DNA from: Paraglaciecola mesophila
Lineage (GTDB): Bacteria; Pseudomonadota; Gammaproteobacteria; Enterobacterales; Alteromonadaceae
Direction: 5' to 3'
DNA: 64,000 nt
NCBI RefSeq assembly: GCF_009906955.1
Contig: NZ_CP047656.1
Location: 744,001 to 808,000, forward strand
The first letter of the stretch is position 1, and each line of letters opens with the position of its first letter. Positions 9,901 to 18,693 of this stretch are shown in pieces. The position numbers and the translations under genes are program-made. The notes below the pieces were generated by a model. That model was not told the origin of the DNA. It ran no database searches and saw only the letters and a list, made by a program, of their open reading frames with translations.

Positions 9901-10136
9901 TGGCAACCACCATAGTCGGCTTGATACCGCTGGCTTTAGGCAACACTTCGATTGGTGGGGATGGCCCTGCATATTCGCCCATGGCCATTGCCATAATTGG
10001 TGGATTGGCCTTTTCCACCGTGACCAGTTTAGTACTTGTTCCTCTTGCTTATGTATTGCTATTGAGATTGAGAGCCAAAGCAGCTCAGTTGTTCAATACC
10101 TCAAAAATTTGGGCCAATAAAGTGGTAAAAATATAA
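6978..10136 (+). CDS. RND efflux permease 2
   Basis: Second, clearly different RND permease (1052 residues) of the same operon, with an ATG inside the end of the first permease gene. It carries AMRRPVTIGMVFFSM at TM1, NATPAEIEKMITRPVEEVL in the porter domain, TM4 GMLVDNAVVVTESIQQE with the relay Asp at about 414, and GIVVNNGIVLVDRINQL plus CLTRVKPILMTVATT in the second half. A very acidic run (GDDDDDSNN) lies just after TM7 at the start of the second porter half. One adaptor with two permeases is the MdtABC arrangement, where the subunits form a heterotrimer; this is inferred here from arrangement only. No outer-membrane factor is encoded nearby, so a TolC made elsewhere would be needed. Confidence 0.92.
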   Translation: MNKSDQQGQTKDKFSALGAGLAAFAMRRPVTIGMVFFSMLLFGILASQLLPLEKFPSIDIPEITVHIPYENATPAEIEKMITRPVEEVLATMSGIKRLRSKSTENAAQIQLQFAWDENLKAKGIEAREKIDAIRNDLPDDVERILVYQFNTSDLPIFQLRVSSERDLSDAYDLLERNLKMPIERVPGVSKVELYGVLKKQIAIRIDTQKQASLGIPNNTLVNALRQANFAMTAGTFYDLEQKISINPQGAFTQIEDISNLIIQKGVRLSDIAHIGFESPERTEGRHLDRTYAVGFNIFRESNSNLVAVSQAVMKVINQANDSPAFAGINLFVMDDEAASVTESLADLLNAGLLGALLSILVLYAFLRNLTTTLIVVLSVPFSICITLGCMYFMGYTINILSMMGLMLAVGMLVDNAVVVTESIQQERNHFTCPVEATKAGVGKVSLAVIAGTTTTAIVFLPNIVGVKVNLTIFLEHVAIAICISLFASLLIAQTLIPLLTSRFSGKASNSTNNAPSATGDHKTSVANSGDVPANLGKFARRYKTVLTWSMCHRGLTCVIAVLILVSTAIPMQFVSGDDDDDSNNRLWLNYDIQGNYSLPEVEKSVDKMEGYLYANQEKFYIEQVYTYFTAGEATSAITLKEDTPISKNELKALILKDMPKFARARPSFKWEQGNGGGLQLTLLGDSSASLSQVAERVLPIIKQIDGLTDVGIEGNNQKFELQIVVDRNKAFRYGLSANDVARTVASGLRGTNLRTYRDSESGEIGVRMLFDQALQESIAELKNLTITRIGQQTITLDMVSESKIVPRLAEIRRSYRQTSVTIGANMNDDMTLQQAKERIEDVMQYLTLPDGYSWTFDGSIDRQNQNESVMQTNMLLAICMIYIVMAALFESLLLPTAVITSLLFSLTGVFWALFVTGTAMSVMSMIGMLILMGIVVNNGIVLVDRINQLISQGHEINTAVIEACLTRVKPILMTVATTIVGLIPLALGNTSIGGDGPAYSPMAIAIIGGLAFSTVTSLVLVPLAYVLLLRLRAKAAQLFNTSKIWANKVVKI

Positions 10137-10156
10137 GCCCTTATGTGGACTTTTTT

Positions 10157-10202
10157 AGCCCTAAGATGTTCTTTTTTGTAAAGATGCTAGGGCTTGTTTT
10201 TA
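10157..10202 (+). terminator. Probable Rho-independent terminator of the RND operon
   Basis: The inverted repeat AGCCCTA/TAGGGCT (arms at 10157 and 10188) follows the second permease stop by about 20 nt and is trailed by TGTTTTTA. The loop is long (about 24 nt) and itself contains a CTTTTTTG run, so efficiency is uncertain. Confidence 0.6.
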
Positions 10203-10316
10203 CAGTCAGCTACTAGATTTAAAGCCATTTGCTTCTAAGCCTTTAATTTTCATTCATAAATTGAGAATTCAAAGGCTTTCGTTTAGGCTAACGAAAATTT
10301 TGTTACCTGAGCGATT

Positions 10317-11336
10317 ATGATCACCCACCAACCTAACCCTAGCTACACACCAAGCGAGTCTCGTTATCAAAATATGCCCTATAAACGCTGCGGTAAAAGC
10401 GGCGTTCAGTTACCTCGCTTGGCATTAGGGCTTTGGCAAAATTTCGGTGAAGTAGATGCATTTAGTAATGCCCAAGCTATGGTGCACAAAGCATTCGATT
10501 TGGGAATTAATCATTTTGATTTGGCCAACAATTATGGTCCTCCCTATGGCTCCGCTGAGTCGACGTTTGGCAAGTTAATGGCAAAGAGCTTAGCGCCCTA
10601 TCGAGATGAATTATTGATTTCAAGCAAGGCCGGTTATGACATGTGGCCAGGGCCGTTTGGTATAGGTGGTTCACGCAAATACTTAATCTCAAGCTGTGAT
10701 CAAAGCTTAAAGCGCACAGGGTTGGATTACTTTGATGTGTTTTACTCTCACAGATTTGACCCTGACACGCCCCTTGAAGAAACCATGCAAGCATTAGACT
10801 ACATTGTGCGCTCAGGGCGTGCTTTGTATGTAGGGATTTCAAATTACAGTGCGCAGCAAACGAAGCAAGCTATCGCCATATTGCAAGATTTAGGTACGCC
10901 ATTATTGGTCCACCAGCCGCGTTACAATATGTTCGACCGCTGGATAGAAGACGGCCTTACCGATGTGCTCACAGACAATGGTGTTGGTTCAGTGGTGTTT
11001 TCACCGTTAGCACAAGGTTTTTTGACTAACAAATATCTGCATGGGATCCCAGATGGCTCTCGCGCCTCACGCAGTGAACAAATTCATCTGAATGCCGATC
11101 ACATTACCCGCGATAAAATTGCCAAGGTACAAAAGCTCAACGAGGTAGCCCAACAGCGTGAACAGAGCTTAGCTCAGCTGGCCTTAGCATGGGTACTTCA
11201 ACCGCAAGCAGTTACATCGGCAATCATTGGAGCCAGTAAGGTCGAACAGATTGAAGATTGCGTCAATGCGCTAAACAATCTCGACTTTAGCCCAGAGCAC
11301 CTTGTTGGTATTGAAAAGATTTTGGCAGGCTCATGA
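10317..11336 (+). CDS. Aldo/keto reductase, YghZ/L-glyceraldehyde-3-phosphate reductase type
   Basis: Cytoplasmic NADPH-dependent reductase of aldehydes and ketones, 339 residues. It has the AKR tetrad in context: Asp and Tyr in HFDLANNYGPPYGSAE, Lys in LLISSKAGYDMWPGPFG and His in FYSHRFDPDTPLEE. The C-terminal cofactor-binding region is AIIGASKVEQIEDCVNAL. The DMWPGPFG insertion is characteristic of the E. coli YghZ (AKR14) group, which reduces L-glyceraldehyde 3-phosphate and methylglyoxal. The stop overlaps the start of the downstream RNA methyltransferase gene (ATGA), so the two are co-translated. The true substrate is not determined. Confidence 0.9.
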   Translation: MITHQPNPSYTPSESRYQNMPYKRCGKSGVQLPRLALGLWQNFGEVDAFSNAQAMVHKAFDLGINHFDLANNYGPPYGSAESTFGKLMAKSLAPYRDELLISSKAGYDMWPGPFGIGGSRKYLISSCDQSLKRTGLDYFDVFYSHRFDPDTPLEETMQALDYIVRSGRALYVGISNYSAQQTKQAIAILQDLGTPLLVHQPRYNMFDRWIEDGLTDVLTDNGVGSVVFSPLAQGFLTNKYLHGIPDGSRASRSEQIHLNADHITRDKIAKVQKLNEVAQQREQSLAQLALAWVLQPQAVTSAIIGASKVEQIEDCVNALNNLDFSPEHLVGIEKILAGS

Positions 11337-11872
11337 CATATTCAAATGATTTAGCAACATCTGATAAATGCTCTCCTTCAGACGATTCAGTGACACTGTG
11401 CATTATTAATCCGAAAAGCCCACAGAATATGGGCAGCATCCTGAGGGCGGCTGGCTGCTATCGCGCAGATAGCGTCTTGTACACTGGCGAACGGTACGCC
11501 AGAGCACGAGCTTTTAACACAGATACAAAAAATGTCGGCTTGAATATCCCCCTAGCGCAAATAGACGCGCCTATGCCAGGACCACATATGTCTATGGTAG
11601 CCGTTGAATTAGTAGAAGGCGCGACACCGCTGCCACACTTTGAACACCCTAAGCACGCTTACTACGTATTTGGTCCTGAAGATGGTTCCATTGAACAAAA
11701 CATATTAGATAAATGCCAACATGTTGTTTATGTGCCCACCTCGGGATGTATGAACTTAGCAGCCACGGTCAACGTATTACTTTATGACAGATTGGCCAAG
11801 TCAGATACAACGCAATATGGTGACCAAATTATAGTCGCCAGTCGGGACACGAATAATCGTACCAAGGTATGA
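11333..11872 (+). CDS. SPOUT (TrmH/SpoU) family RNA methyltransferase
   Basis: A 179-residue SAM-dependent RNA 2'-O-methyltransferase-like protein. The three SpoU motifs are visible: motif 1 NPKSPQNMGSILRAAG, motif 2 YYVFGPEDGSI and motif 3 SGCMNLAATVNVLLYDR, which builds the knotted SAM site. It is a minimal protein without an N-terminal RNA-binding extension, like TrmL. The motif-1 Asn and Arg and motif-3 Asn are intact, so it is probably active; whether the target is tRNA or rRNA is unknown. The start overlaps the aldo/keto reductase stop by 4 nt. No terminator is seen after it. Confidence 0.88.
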   Translation: MTYSNDLATSDKCSPSDDSVTLCIINPKSPQNMGSILRAAGCYRADSVLYTGERYARARAFNTDTKNVGLNIPLAQIDAPMPGPHMSMVAVELVEGATPLPHFEHPKHAYYVFGPEDGSIEQNILDKCQHVVYVPTSGCMNLAATVNVLLYDRLAKSDTTQYGDQIIVASRDTNNRTKV

Positions 11873-12034
11873 TCAGCAAAGAAATGAAACGGGTATTTGA
11901 TGGGAAAATAAGCTCATATAGTCTCCATTTTGGTATTCTTTTATAATGTATCGCTGAATTGACACTGGCGATTTGGTTACGTCTTAATTAAAGTAATCAT
12001 AATAAACAGACACTGATTTTAAATGCGCTCAATG

Positions 12035-12046
12035 GTTACGCGTAAC
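12035..12046. promoter_or_regulatory. Palindrome GTTACGCGTAAC, candidate operator
   Basis: A perfect 12-bp palindrome lies about 60 nt upstream of the GTG start of the second RND adaptor, with a related half-site (GGTTACGT) near 11975. Such sites in pump promoters often bind TetR-type repressors, but no TetR gene is nearby. It could be chance. Confidence 0.3.
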
Positions 12047-12106
12047 TTAAATGCGTATTTTGAAGCCATTGTCAGACGATAAAAATTTTATATTTAGGAC
12101 AAACTT

Positions 12107-13261
12107 GTGATTAGACCTGCATATTTACTCACCAGCCTAACGCTGGCCACACTTTTTATCGTCACCGGCTGTTCAGAGCAAGAAAAAGTCGAACAAGAAG
12201 TCGTTCGCCCAATAGCTTGGACAAAAGTAAAACCTCACGATCTAACCCAGGTTCGCAGATTAGCCGGTGCAACAGCAGCGGTAGAAAAAGCCTCTTTGAG
12301 CTTTTTGGTGGGCGGAAAAGTGGCCAGCGTCGCGGTCAATTTAGGCCAGAAAATAACCCAAGGTCAAGTGTTAGCAACCTTAGATCAGCGCAGTTTCAAT
12401 CTCAACTTTCAATCTGCTCAAGCCAAATATGCTCAAGCGAGTTCAGCATTAAATGAAGCCGAAAATGAGTACCAGCGTTACAAAGAATTGGTGGAGCAAG
12501 GGCTAGTCTCAAAGTCAGGTTTTGACAACGCAGAAGCCGCGTATAAATCTGCATTGAGTAATGTAGAAGTGGCCAAAAGTCAACTTGAATTAGCCACCAA
12601 AGACCGACAAGACAGTACTTTACAAGCCCCTTATGACGGTGTCATCACCAAGCGTATGATAGAACCTTCCCAGCAAATCTCCCCTGGACAAAGTGTGTTT
12701 GAAGTAGAAGGCCATGGTGGCCTTGAGGTACACGTATCTGTACCTGAAAGTTTAATTCAGCACTTATCTGACGGTATGATAGTGCCGGTACGCTTCCCTG
12801 CTGCCCCCAATGTAGAACTCACCGGTGTTATCACCGAGGTAGGTACTCGTGCTGAAACGGCGAATGCTTTCCCTATTACCCTAGTACTAAACGGTAGCTC
12901 ACCAATACTGCGCGCCGGTATGACAGCAGAAGTTGATATCACTTACACCAATGAAGAATATGAAAATGCGCTTACCCAATTGCCTAACAATCAAATAAAT
13001 TCTTCCAGTCATGAATCCATGATCGTTCCGGTTTCAGCTGTGGGTGCAGGTCTTAATCAATCAAAATTTGTCTTTGTGTATAACGAAGCGAGTCAAACCG
13101 TGACCAAGCGCAACGTGATCGCAACCAATATTCTTGGCAATGAGGTATTCATTGCAAGTGGCTTGAAAGCCGGAGAAATCATAGCGATTGCAGGTGTATC
13201 ATTTCTACGCGAGGGTCAAAAAGTGACCTTACTAGATGACAATGTACAACGTTTTAATTAA
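12107..13261 (+). CDS. RND efflux periplasmic adaptor lipoprotein
   Basis: 384-residue membrane-fusion protein starting at a GTG with TTAGGA just upstream. The lipobox FIVTGC gives a lipidated cysteine near residue 22. Domains in order: lipoyl half ASLSFLVGGKVASVAVNLG, a short coiled-coil hairpin (SAQAKYAQASSALNEAENEY...), lipoyl half LQAPYDGVITKRMIEPSQ, then a barrel and a membrane-proximal region ending FLREGQKVTLL. It forms a two-gene operon with the RND permease 12 nt downstream. The sequence differs clearly from the adaptor at 2357, so this is a separate pump rather than a local duplication. Confidence 0.92.
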   Translation: MIRPAYLLTSLTLATLFIVTGCSEQEKVEQEVVRPIAWTKVKPHDLTQVRRLAGATAAVEKASLSFLVGGKVASVAVNLGQKITQGQVLATLDQRSFNLNFQSAQAKYAQASSALNEAENEYQRYKELVEQGLVSKSGFDNAEAAYKSALSNVEVAKSQLELATKDRQDSTLQAPYDGVITKRMIEPSQQISPGQSVFEVEGHGGLEVHVSVPESLIQHLSDGMIVPVRFPAAPNVELTGVITEVGTRAETANAFPITLVLNGSSPILRAGMTAEVDITYTNEEYENALTQLPNNQINSSSHESMIVPVSAVGAGLNQSKFVFVYNEASQTVTKRNVIATNILGNEVFIASGLKAGEIIAIAGVSFLREGQKVTLLDDNVQRFN

Positions 13262-13273
13262 AGGCAGGGTGTT

Positions 13274-16200
13274 ATGAATCTCACAGAAATTGCCTTTAAG
13301 CATCAGAAACTGGTATTGATGATTGTTGCGATCATTCTCATCAATGGTGTTATCGCGTATTTTACAATACCCGCTCGGGAAGATCCGAGTATTACCATTC
13401 GTGAAGCAATCGTTAGTACCTCCTACCCTGGTATGTCCCCTGAGCGGGTTGAATTACTGATCACCAAAACATTAGAAGAAGAAATTCGTAAAATCCCCGA
13501 AGTAGAAAAGCTTCGCTCTACTTCATCGACAGGTTTGTCGGTGATCCATGTGGAAATATACGACCGCTATTTTAATCTCGATTCCATATGGCAAAACGTA
13601 CGCAACAAAGTAGAAGAGGCCCAAGCATCGTTACCAGAAGGAACAAGCACCCCCTTTGTTAATGATGAATTTGGTGACGTTTCCGTACTAACCTTGGCAT
13701 TGACCGCCGACGGATTCGATTTAGGTCAGATGTTTGATATATCAAAACATACGCGCGATACCTTATACGCAGTGGATGGCACCAAAAAAATTGAGTTGTT
13801 GGGGGTGCAAGACGAACGAATTTACCTAGAGACCTCTAACGCAAAACTCTCCCAACTGGGGATCTCACCGAGTACGCTGATGAATGCACTACAAACCCAG
13901 AATATTATTAGTTCTGGGGGGCAAATAGACACGGGGCTATTGTCGTTTATCATCGAACCCACAGGCAATTTCAATAGCCTTGAAGATCTTGCAGAAACCT
14001 ATATTACAATACCCGGGACGCAAGAATCTATTGCCCTTAGCGATATTGCGACACTTCACAGAGGCTATGTGGACCCGCCAAATAATCTTGCTTATTTTAA
14101 TGGTGAACAAGCTATCGTGTTTGCTATTTCCATGTTGCCCAATTACAACATTTTAGAATACGCACCTCGTTTAAAAGCTGCCATTGAGCAACTTGAAGAC
14201 AGTTTGCCCGTAGGATACAAACTGCATATCGCCACCTACCAAGCACAGCAAGTTGAGAAAACCGTTCAGGGCGTGTCTATGAACGTCTTGCAAACGCTTA
14301 TCATTGTTCTGATTGTAGTGGTCTTGTTTCTCGGTATGCGCACCGGTTTAATTGTGGGAACCATAGTGCCCTTTGTGATGCTATCAGCCCTCACCCTCAT
14401 GCAAATTTTCGAAATTCGTTTAGAACGCATGAGCTTAGCAACGCTTATCATCGCACTAGGCTTATTAGTCGATAACGGCATTGTAATCGCCGAAGACTTT
14501 AAACGCCGGCTTGAAGACGGCGAAGAGCGCTTCAAAGCCATGACCCAAGGAGGAAAAGAACTTGCCATTCCTCTACTGAGTTCCTCCGCTACCACCATTT
14601 TGTTCTTCTTACCTCTAATGCTGGCGGAGCATGTGGCTGGCGAGTACACACGCTCAGTCTCTTTGGTTATCCTTATCACCCTACTCGCTAGCTGGGTACT
14701 TGCCCTGTGTGTTACACCGCTATTGTGCTATCACTTTATTAAAGTCGACGAATCACAAGCAGGAGCAAAAGCCCTCTCCTCGGAGAAAGTCACAGGTCGA
14801 TACGAGACGTTCCTTCATTTCATTTTACGCTTCAAGCTTCTCTTTATAGCCTCGTTGTTCGGATTATTGATAGCGGCGGTATTTGCTATGAAATTTATCC
14901 CTAAACAGTTTTTCCCTGACTCTAATCGGAATCAGTTATTGGTGAATATCGATTTGCCTAGCGGTACATCAGAGCGTCAAACCAACACCCAAATGCACGC
15001 AGTCATGGACTGGTTAGACAATGAGTCCGGCTATGACTTCATTGAAAGTCATTCAGCTTATGTTGGCTTTAGTGGTCCACGTTTTGTGTTATCTCTTAGC
15101 CCAGAGGATCCCGCTGAAAACAAAGCATTTATGGTCCTTAACATTAAACCTGAAAACGACATTGCAGCACTTGCTCTGAAGCTTGATGAAGATCTTGAGC
15201 ATCGTTTTGTGAATGTATCCGTTCGCGCCAAAAAAATGTTTTTAGGGCCATCGGATTCGAAAACCATTGAAATCCAAGTCAAAGGACCAGACAAGGACGT
15301 GATTTACCAAAAAGCGCAACAGATCATGGATTTACTCTATGAAGTGCCAGACACCCGTGACATTCGTAGTGATTGGGAAAGCATGACCGCGAAAATTGAG
15401 GTGCGTGTTGACCAGCAACGCGCGCGCCGAGCATCAGTTACCTCACAAGACATAGCGAATTCATTGCAAGCGTATTTTTCTGGGGCCGCGGTCACTGAGT
15501 TTCGCGAAGAAGATGATATTATCCCTATTATGTTTCGGGCCAGTGACGCTGAGCGCCACAATTTAGACCGTTTACGCTCTTTGAATGTCTTTTCACAGGC
15601 GACAGGTAAAGCCATCCCCTTATTTCAGGTAGCCGAGTTTTCGCCAGTGAACCAGTATTCGATTATTCAGCGCGAGGATATGTTCACCACTGTCAGCGTT
15701 GAAGCGCGTAACAGCCGTATGGCCGCAGAAGACCTAAAAGCCAAAATCGATGCAGATTTGCAAAAATTAGCCGAAGACTTACCTCTAAATCACTATATAG
15801 AGTATGACGGTGTCATCGTTCAATCAGAGGAAGCGCAGAAAGCCTTGAGCGCCAGTATGCCAATGGTACTAGGCTTAATTTTAATTTTGCTGGTCGCACA
15901 GTTTAATTCGTTTCGAAAAGCCGCAATTATTGTTTTAACGATGCCATTGTCGTTTATCGGTGCGGTACTGGGTTTAGGTGTTATGTTTGCCCCGTTTGGT
16001 TTTATGGTGACACTGGGCTTATATAGCCTTGCAGGGATCATCATCAATAATGCGATTGTATTGATTGATCGCATTGATATTGAGCGTCGTGATGGTGCCT
16101 CAGATTACGATGCAATCGTAAAGGCCTGTATTACTCGCGTGCGCCCAATCGCCATGACAACCATTACCACAGTAGCTGGTTTGCTGCCGCTGATCCTTAG

Positions 16201-16339
16201 CCACGACCCCCTATTTTACGGCATGGCTTGTGTGATTGCTTTTGGTTTGGCTGTGGGAACAGTGCTAACTCTGGGCGTAGTACCAGTATTGTACGCAGCT
16301 TTCTTTAAGGCATCACGGGAAGAATCAACGAGTTCTTAA
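13274..16339 (+). CDS. RND efflux permease 3 (AcrB-like)
   Basis: 1021-residue proton-driven exporter of normal RND length. It begins with a TM1 of the IAFKHQKLVLMIVAI type, followed by PAREDPSITIREAIVSTSYP, which marks the branch of proteobacterial RND pumps with a PxxEDP motif after TM1. TM4 is GLLVDNGIVIAEDFKRR with the relay Asp at about 400. The second half has GIIINNAIVLIDRIDIERR and CITRVRPIAMTTITTVAGLLP. With the adaptor immediately upstream it makes an adaptor-permease pair; the outer-membrane channel must come from elsewhere. The substrate cannot be read from sequence. Confidence 0.92.
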   Translation: MNLTEIAFKHQKLVLMIVAIILINGVIAYFTIPAREDPSITIREAIVSTSYPGMSPERVELLITKTLEEEIRKIPEVEKLRSTSSTGLSVIHVEIYDRYFNLDSIWQNVRNKVEEAQASLPEGTSTPFVNDEFGDVSVLTLALTADGFDLGQMFDISKHTRDTLYAVDGTKKIELLGVQDERIYLETSNAKLSQLGISPSTLMNALQTQNIISSGGQIDTGLLSFIIEPTGNFNSLEDLAETYITIPGTQESIALSDIATLHRGYVDPPNNLAYFNGEQAIVFAISMLPNYNILEYAPRLKAAIEQLEDSLPVGYKLHIATYQAQQVEKTVQGVSMNVLQTLIIVLIVVVLFLGMRTGLIVGTIVPFVMLSALTLMQIFEIRLERMSLATLIIALGLLVDNGIVIAEDFKRRLEDGEERFKAMTQGGKELAIPLLSSSATTILFFLPLMLAEHVAGEYTRSVSLVILITLLASWVLALCVTPLLCYHFIKVDESQAGAKALSSEKVTGRYETFLHFILRFKLLFIASLFGLLIAAVFAMKFIPKQFFPDSNRNQLLVNIDLPSGTSERQTNTQMHAVMDWLDNESGYDFIESHSAYVGFSGPRFVLSLSPEDPAENKAFMVLNIKPENDIAALALKLDEDLEHRFVNVSVRAKKMFLGPSDSKTIEIQVKGPDKDVIYQKAQQIMDLLYEVPDTRDIRSDWESMTAKIEVRVDQQRARRASVTSQDIANSLQAYFSGAAVTEFREEDDIIPIMFRASDAERHNLDRLRSLNVFSQATGKAIPLFQVAEFSPVNQYSIIQREDMFTTVSVEARNSRMAAEDLKAKIDADLQKLAEDLPLNHYIEYDGVIVQSEEAQKALSASMPMVLGLILILLVAQFNSFRKAAIIVLTMPLSFIGAVLGLGVMFAPFGFMVTLGLYSLAGIIINNAIVLIDRIDIERRDGASDYDAIVKACITRVRPIAMTTITTVAGLLPLILSHDPLFYGMACVIAFGLAVGTVLTLGVVPVLYAAFFKASREESTSS

Positions 16340-16371
16340 TAGGGAAGCGCGCGACAGTGTTTAACCAAAAG

Positions 16372-16418
16372 CCAGCGTTAAAAGATCACATCACAAAGTA
16401 CCGTCTTTATAACGCTGG
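16372..16418. terminator. Hairpin between convergent genes
   Basis: The inverted repeat CCAGCGTTA/TAACGCTGG can be extended by AAAGA/TCTTT across one bulge. It lies between the RND permease stop and the oxidoreductase stop. In the minus direction it is followed by CTTTTGG, so it may mainly terminate the oxidoreductase transcript. Confidence 0.5.
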
Positions 16419-16425
16419 TACCTGT

Positions 16426-18594
16426 TTACAGCGGTTCTATGGTCACAGGAACGCCATTTAACACCGCATTGCCCGATAACTCGTCCACACACATCTCATC
16501 GGTTAAATCATTTACACTTACACCACTGTGCTGCTCAGCTAACGTCCAATTGCTGCCCGCTTTGTTATGCCCCCAGCCATGTGGAATAGAGATCACCCCA
16601 GGCATGATTTTTTCAGTTAATTCAGCCACTATGTCGACCTGCCCCACCCTTGAAGTAACACGGATAAACTGCCCATTTTGAATATTAAATCGCTGGGCAT
16701 CATCAGGGTGAATTTGCGCGCTGCATCTAGGGTTTTGCCCTTGTTCGTTACTGTTTAAACCCTTCATCATTCTTGGGCTGTTATGCAACCAAGAGTTATT
16801 CGATTTCAAATGACGACGACCAATCAAATCCAAGGTATTTGCACTACGAGCATCAAGGGGCGAAGCGTCTGAAAAGAAGTGCTGCTCTACTCGTGGTAAG
16901 TCACCCATGAAGTAATCAAATGCCATGTTGATTTTTTTATCTGGGTGATAGATGGCTTCAGGTAGCTCAGATTGCAACGGGCCTAAATCTATCCCGTGAG
17001 GGTGCTCAAGTAAGGTTTGAATACTTAATTGATGTTCACCCTTGCTATAGCGGCCGCTTTTTAGCATGTCGTCAACAACACCTGTGGGCTCTTTTTGCCA
17101 CAATGTCGCGTAGTGTTCGGTCGCTTTACCATTCAGTTTATCCATGCGCTCAGCTAACCCGAGATAAATCTGCCAATCAGTTTTGGTGTCTGCTTCTTGA
17201 CTGAATAACGCAGGAGAGAATTTCGCACTGTTACGCACAGCGAAGTTATGAAATACCACATCATAGTGATCGCGCTCTAATGCGGTTACTGGCGGTAGAA
17301 TAATATCCGCATGACGACTGGTTTCGGTCACATAAAAGTCAACAGCGACCACAAAATCTAATTGGCTAAAAGCATTATCAAGCTGCTTACCATTAGTAGT
17401 GGTTAAAACAGGATTACCACCGCCAATCACCATGGCTTTTATTTGCCCCTCCCCTGGGGTGGTAATTTCTTCACAAAGCGCCGCGACCGGGTATTCACCA
17501 GCAAATGCAGGCAGCTTTCGTACCCGTGATGCATATTTACCCATAGTTCCGCGACCAGAATGAGGCAACGTATCTGCAGCGGGCTGGGTGAACATCATGC
17601 CACCGGGGCGATTAAAGTTTCCGCTGAGCATGTTGAACAACATAATTAAATATTGAGTCAAGGTTCCGAACGTTTGAACGCTGGCACCCATTCTGCCGTA
17701 GCAAAAAGCCGACTTCGCTGAGCAAAATTCACTGACCATAATCTCAATATTATCGGCACTGATACCCACACGATTGGCAACGCGCACCGCAGGGTATGCT
17801 TTTACGAACTGCTCTACCTTGAGCAAGTCCGGCGCATGTTCTATCAATTCACCAACATTCACCAAGTCTTTGGCGAATAATGTGTGCAACATAGCTAATA
17901 GCAACAATACGTCACTACCGGGTTTTATAAAATGATGGTCACAGCTAATATCGGCGGTTTCAGACTTTTTAGGATCTATCACGACGACTTTGCCGCCACG
18001 CTTCTGGATCCCTTTTAGCCGCCGTTTAATATGAGGCACGGTCATAATGCTGCCATTTGACGCAAGTGGGTTGCCACCTATGATCATAAAATAATCGGTG
18101 TGATCTATATCGCCAATGGGAATTTGCAGCTGATGCCCGAACATTTGCCGGCTAACAATGTGATGAGGTAACTGGTCAACAGATGTTGCCGAATAACGGT
18201 TGTGAGTATTCAAGGCGCGATAAAAGTACGGGCCAAATAATATGCTTCCCATGTTATGTGCATTGGGGTTGCCTAAGTATACACCGACCGCATCCTTACC
18301 ATGTTCAGTTTGGATCTTATGTAACGTGTTCGCCACGGTATCAAGTGCTTCATCCCAACTAATGGGTTCAAAGCCGTTTTCGGTCTTGCGCACAGGTTGA
18401 CGTAGGCGCTGAGGATCGTCATACAAGTCCTTCATAGCAGCTGCTTTGGGGCACACATGGCCTTCACTGAACGGGTTCATCTTGTCACCTGCAATAGACA
18501 AGATATCTCGGCCTTGGGTTGTCACTTCAATGCCGCACATGGCTTCACAAAGTGTACAGGTTGAAAAGTGTTTTTGCGGCTGCGTTTGCATCAC
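16426..18594 (-). CDS. Molybdopterin-dependent oxidoreductase (DMSO reductase superfamily)
   Basis: 722-residue catalytic-type subunit. The N-terminal Fe4S4 site is intact: C13-x2-C16-x3-C20 with a fourth Cys in GHVCPKAA about 28 residues on. Then come molybdopterin-guanine-dinucleotide binding regions (YFMIIGGNPLASNGSI, AMVIGGGNPVLTT, TSRHADIILPPVTALERD) and the C-terminal MGD-binding beta-barrel (AQIHPDDAQRFNIQNGQFI, SIPHGWGH). There is no Tat signal, so it is cytoplasmic. The segment aligned with the Mo-ligand loop (NRYSATSVDQLP) has no Cys or Sec, so a Ser or Asp ligand is likely and a classical formate dehydrogenase is unlikely. No electron-transfer partner or chaperone gene is adjacent. 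Substrate unknown. Confidence 0.85.
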   Translation of the reverse strand: MMQTQPQKHFSTCTLCEAMCGIEVTTQGRDILSIAGDKMNPFSEGHVCPKAAAMKDLYDDPQRLRQPVRKTENGFEPISWDEALDTVANTLHKIQTEHGKDAVGVYLGNPNAHNMGSILFGPYFYRALNTHNRYSATSVDQLPHHIVSRQMFGHQLQIPIGDIDHTDYFMIIGGNPLASNGSIMTVPHIKRRLKGIQKRGGKVVVIDPKKSETADISCDHHFIKPGSDVLLLLAMLHTLFAKDLVNVGELIEHAPDLLKVEQFVKAYPAVRVANRVGISADNIEIMVSEFCSAKSAFCYGRMGASVQTFGTLTQYLIMLFNMLSGNFNRPGGMMFTQPAADTLPHSGRGTMGKYASRVRKLPAFAGEYPVAALCEEITTPGEGQIKAMVIGGGNPVLTTTNGKQLDNAFSQLDFVVAVDFYVTETSRHADIILPPVTALERDHYDVVFHNFAVRNSAKFSPALFSQEADTKTDWQIYLGLAERMDKLNGKATEHYATLWQKEPTGVVDDMLKSGRYSKGEHQLSIQTLLEHPHGIDLGPLQSELPEAIYHPDKKINMAFDYFMGDLPRVEQHFFSDASPLDARSANTLDLIGRRHLKSNNSWLHNSPRMMKGLNSNEQGQNPRCSAQIHPDDAQRFNIQNGQFIRVTSRVGQVDIVAELTEKIMPGVISIPHGWGHNKAGSNWTLAEQHSGVSVNDLTDEMCVDELSGNAVLNGVPVTIEPL

Positions 18595-18693
18595 AACGTA
18601 TTCCTCTGACTTAAGTAAATAAGACGTTATAGATTTAACATCTTATACACAAGCATCATCGAAATTTATCTAACTGACTCAATGAATCCCTTT

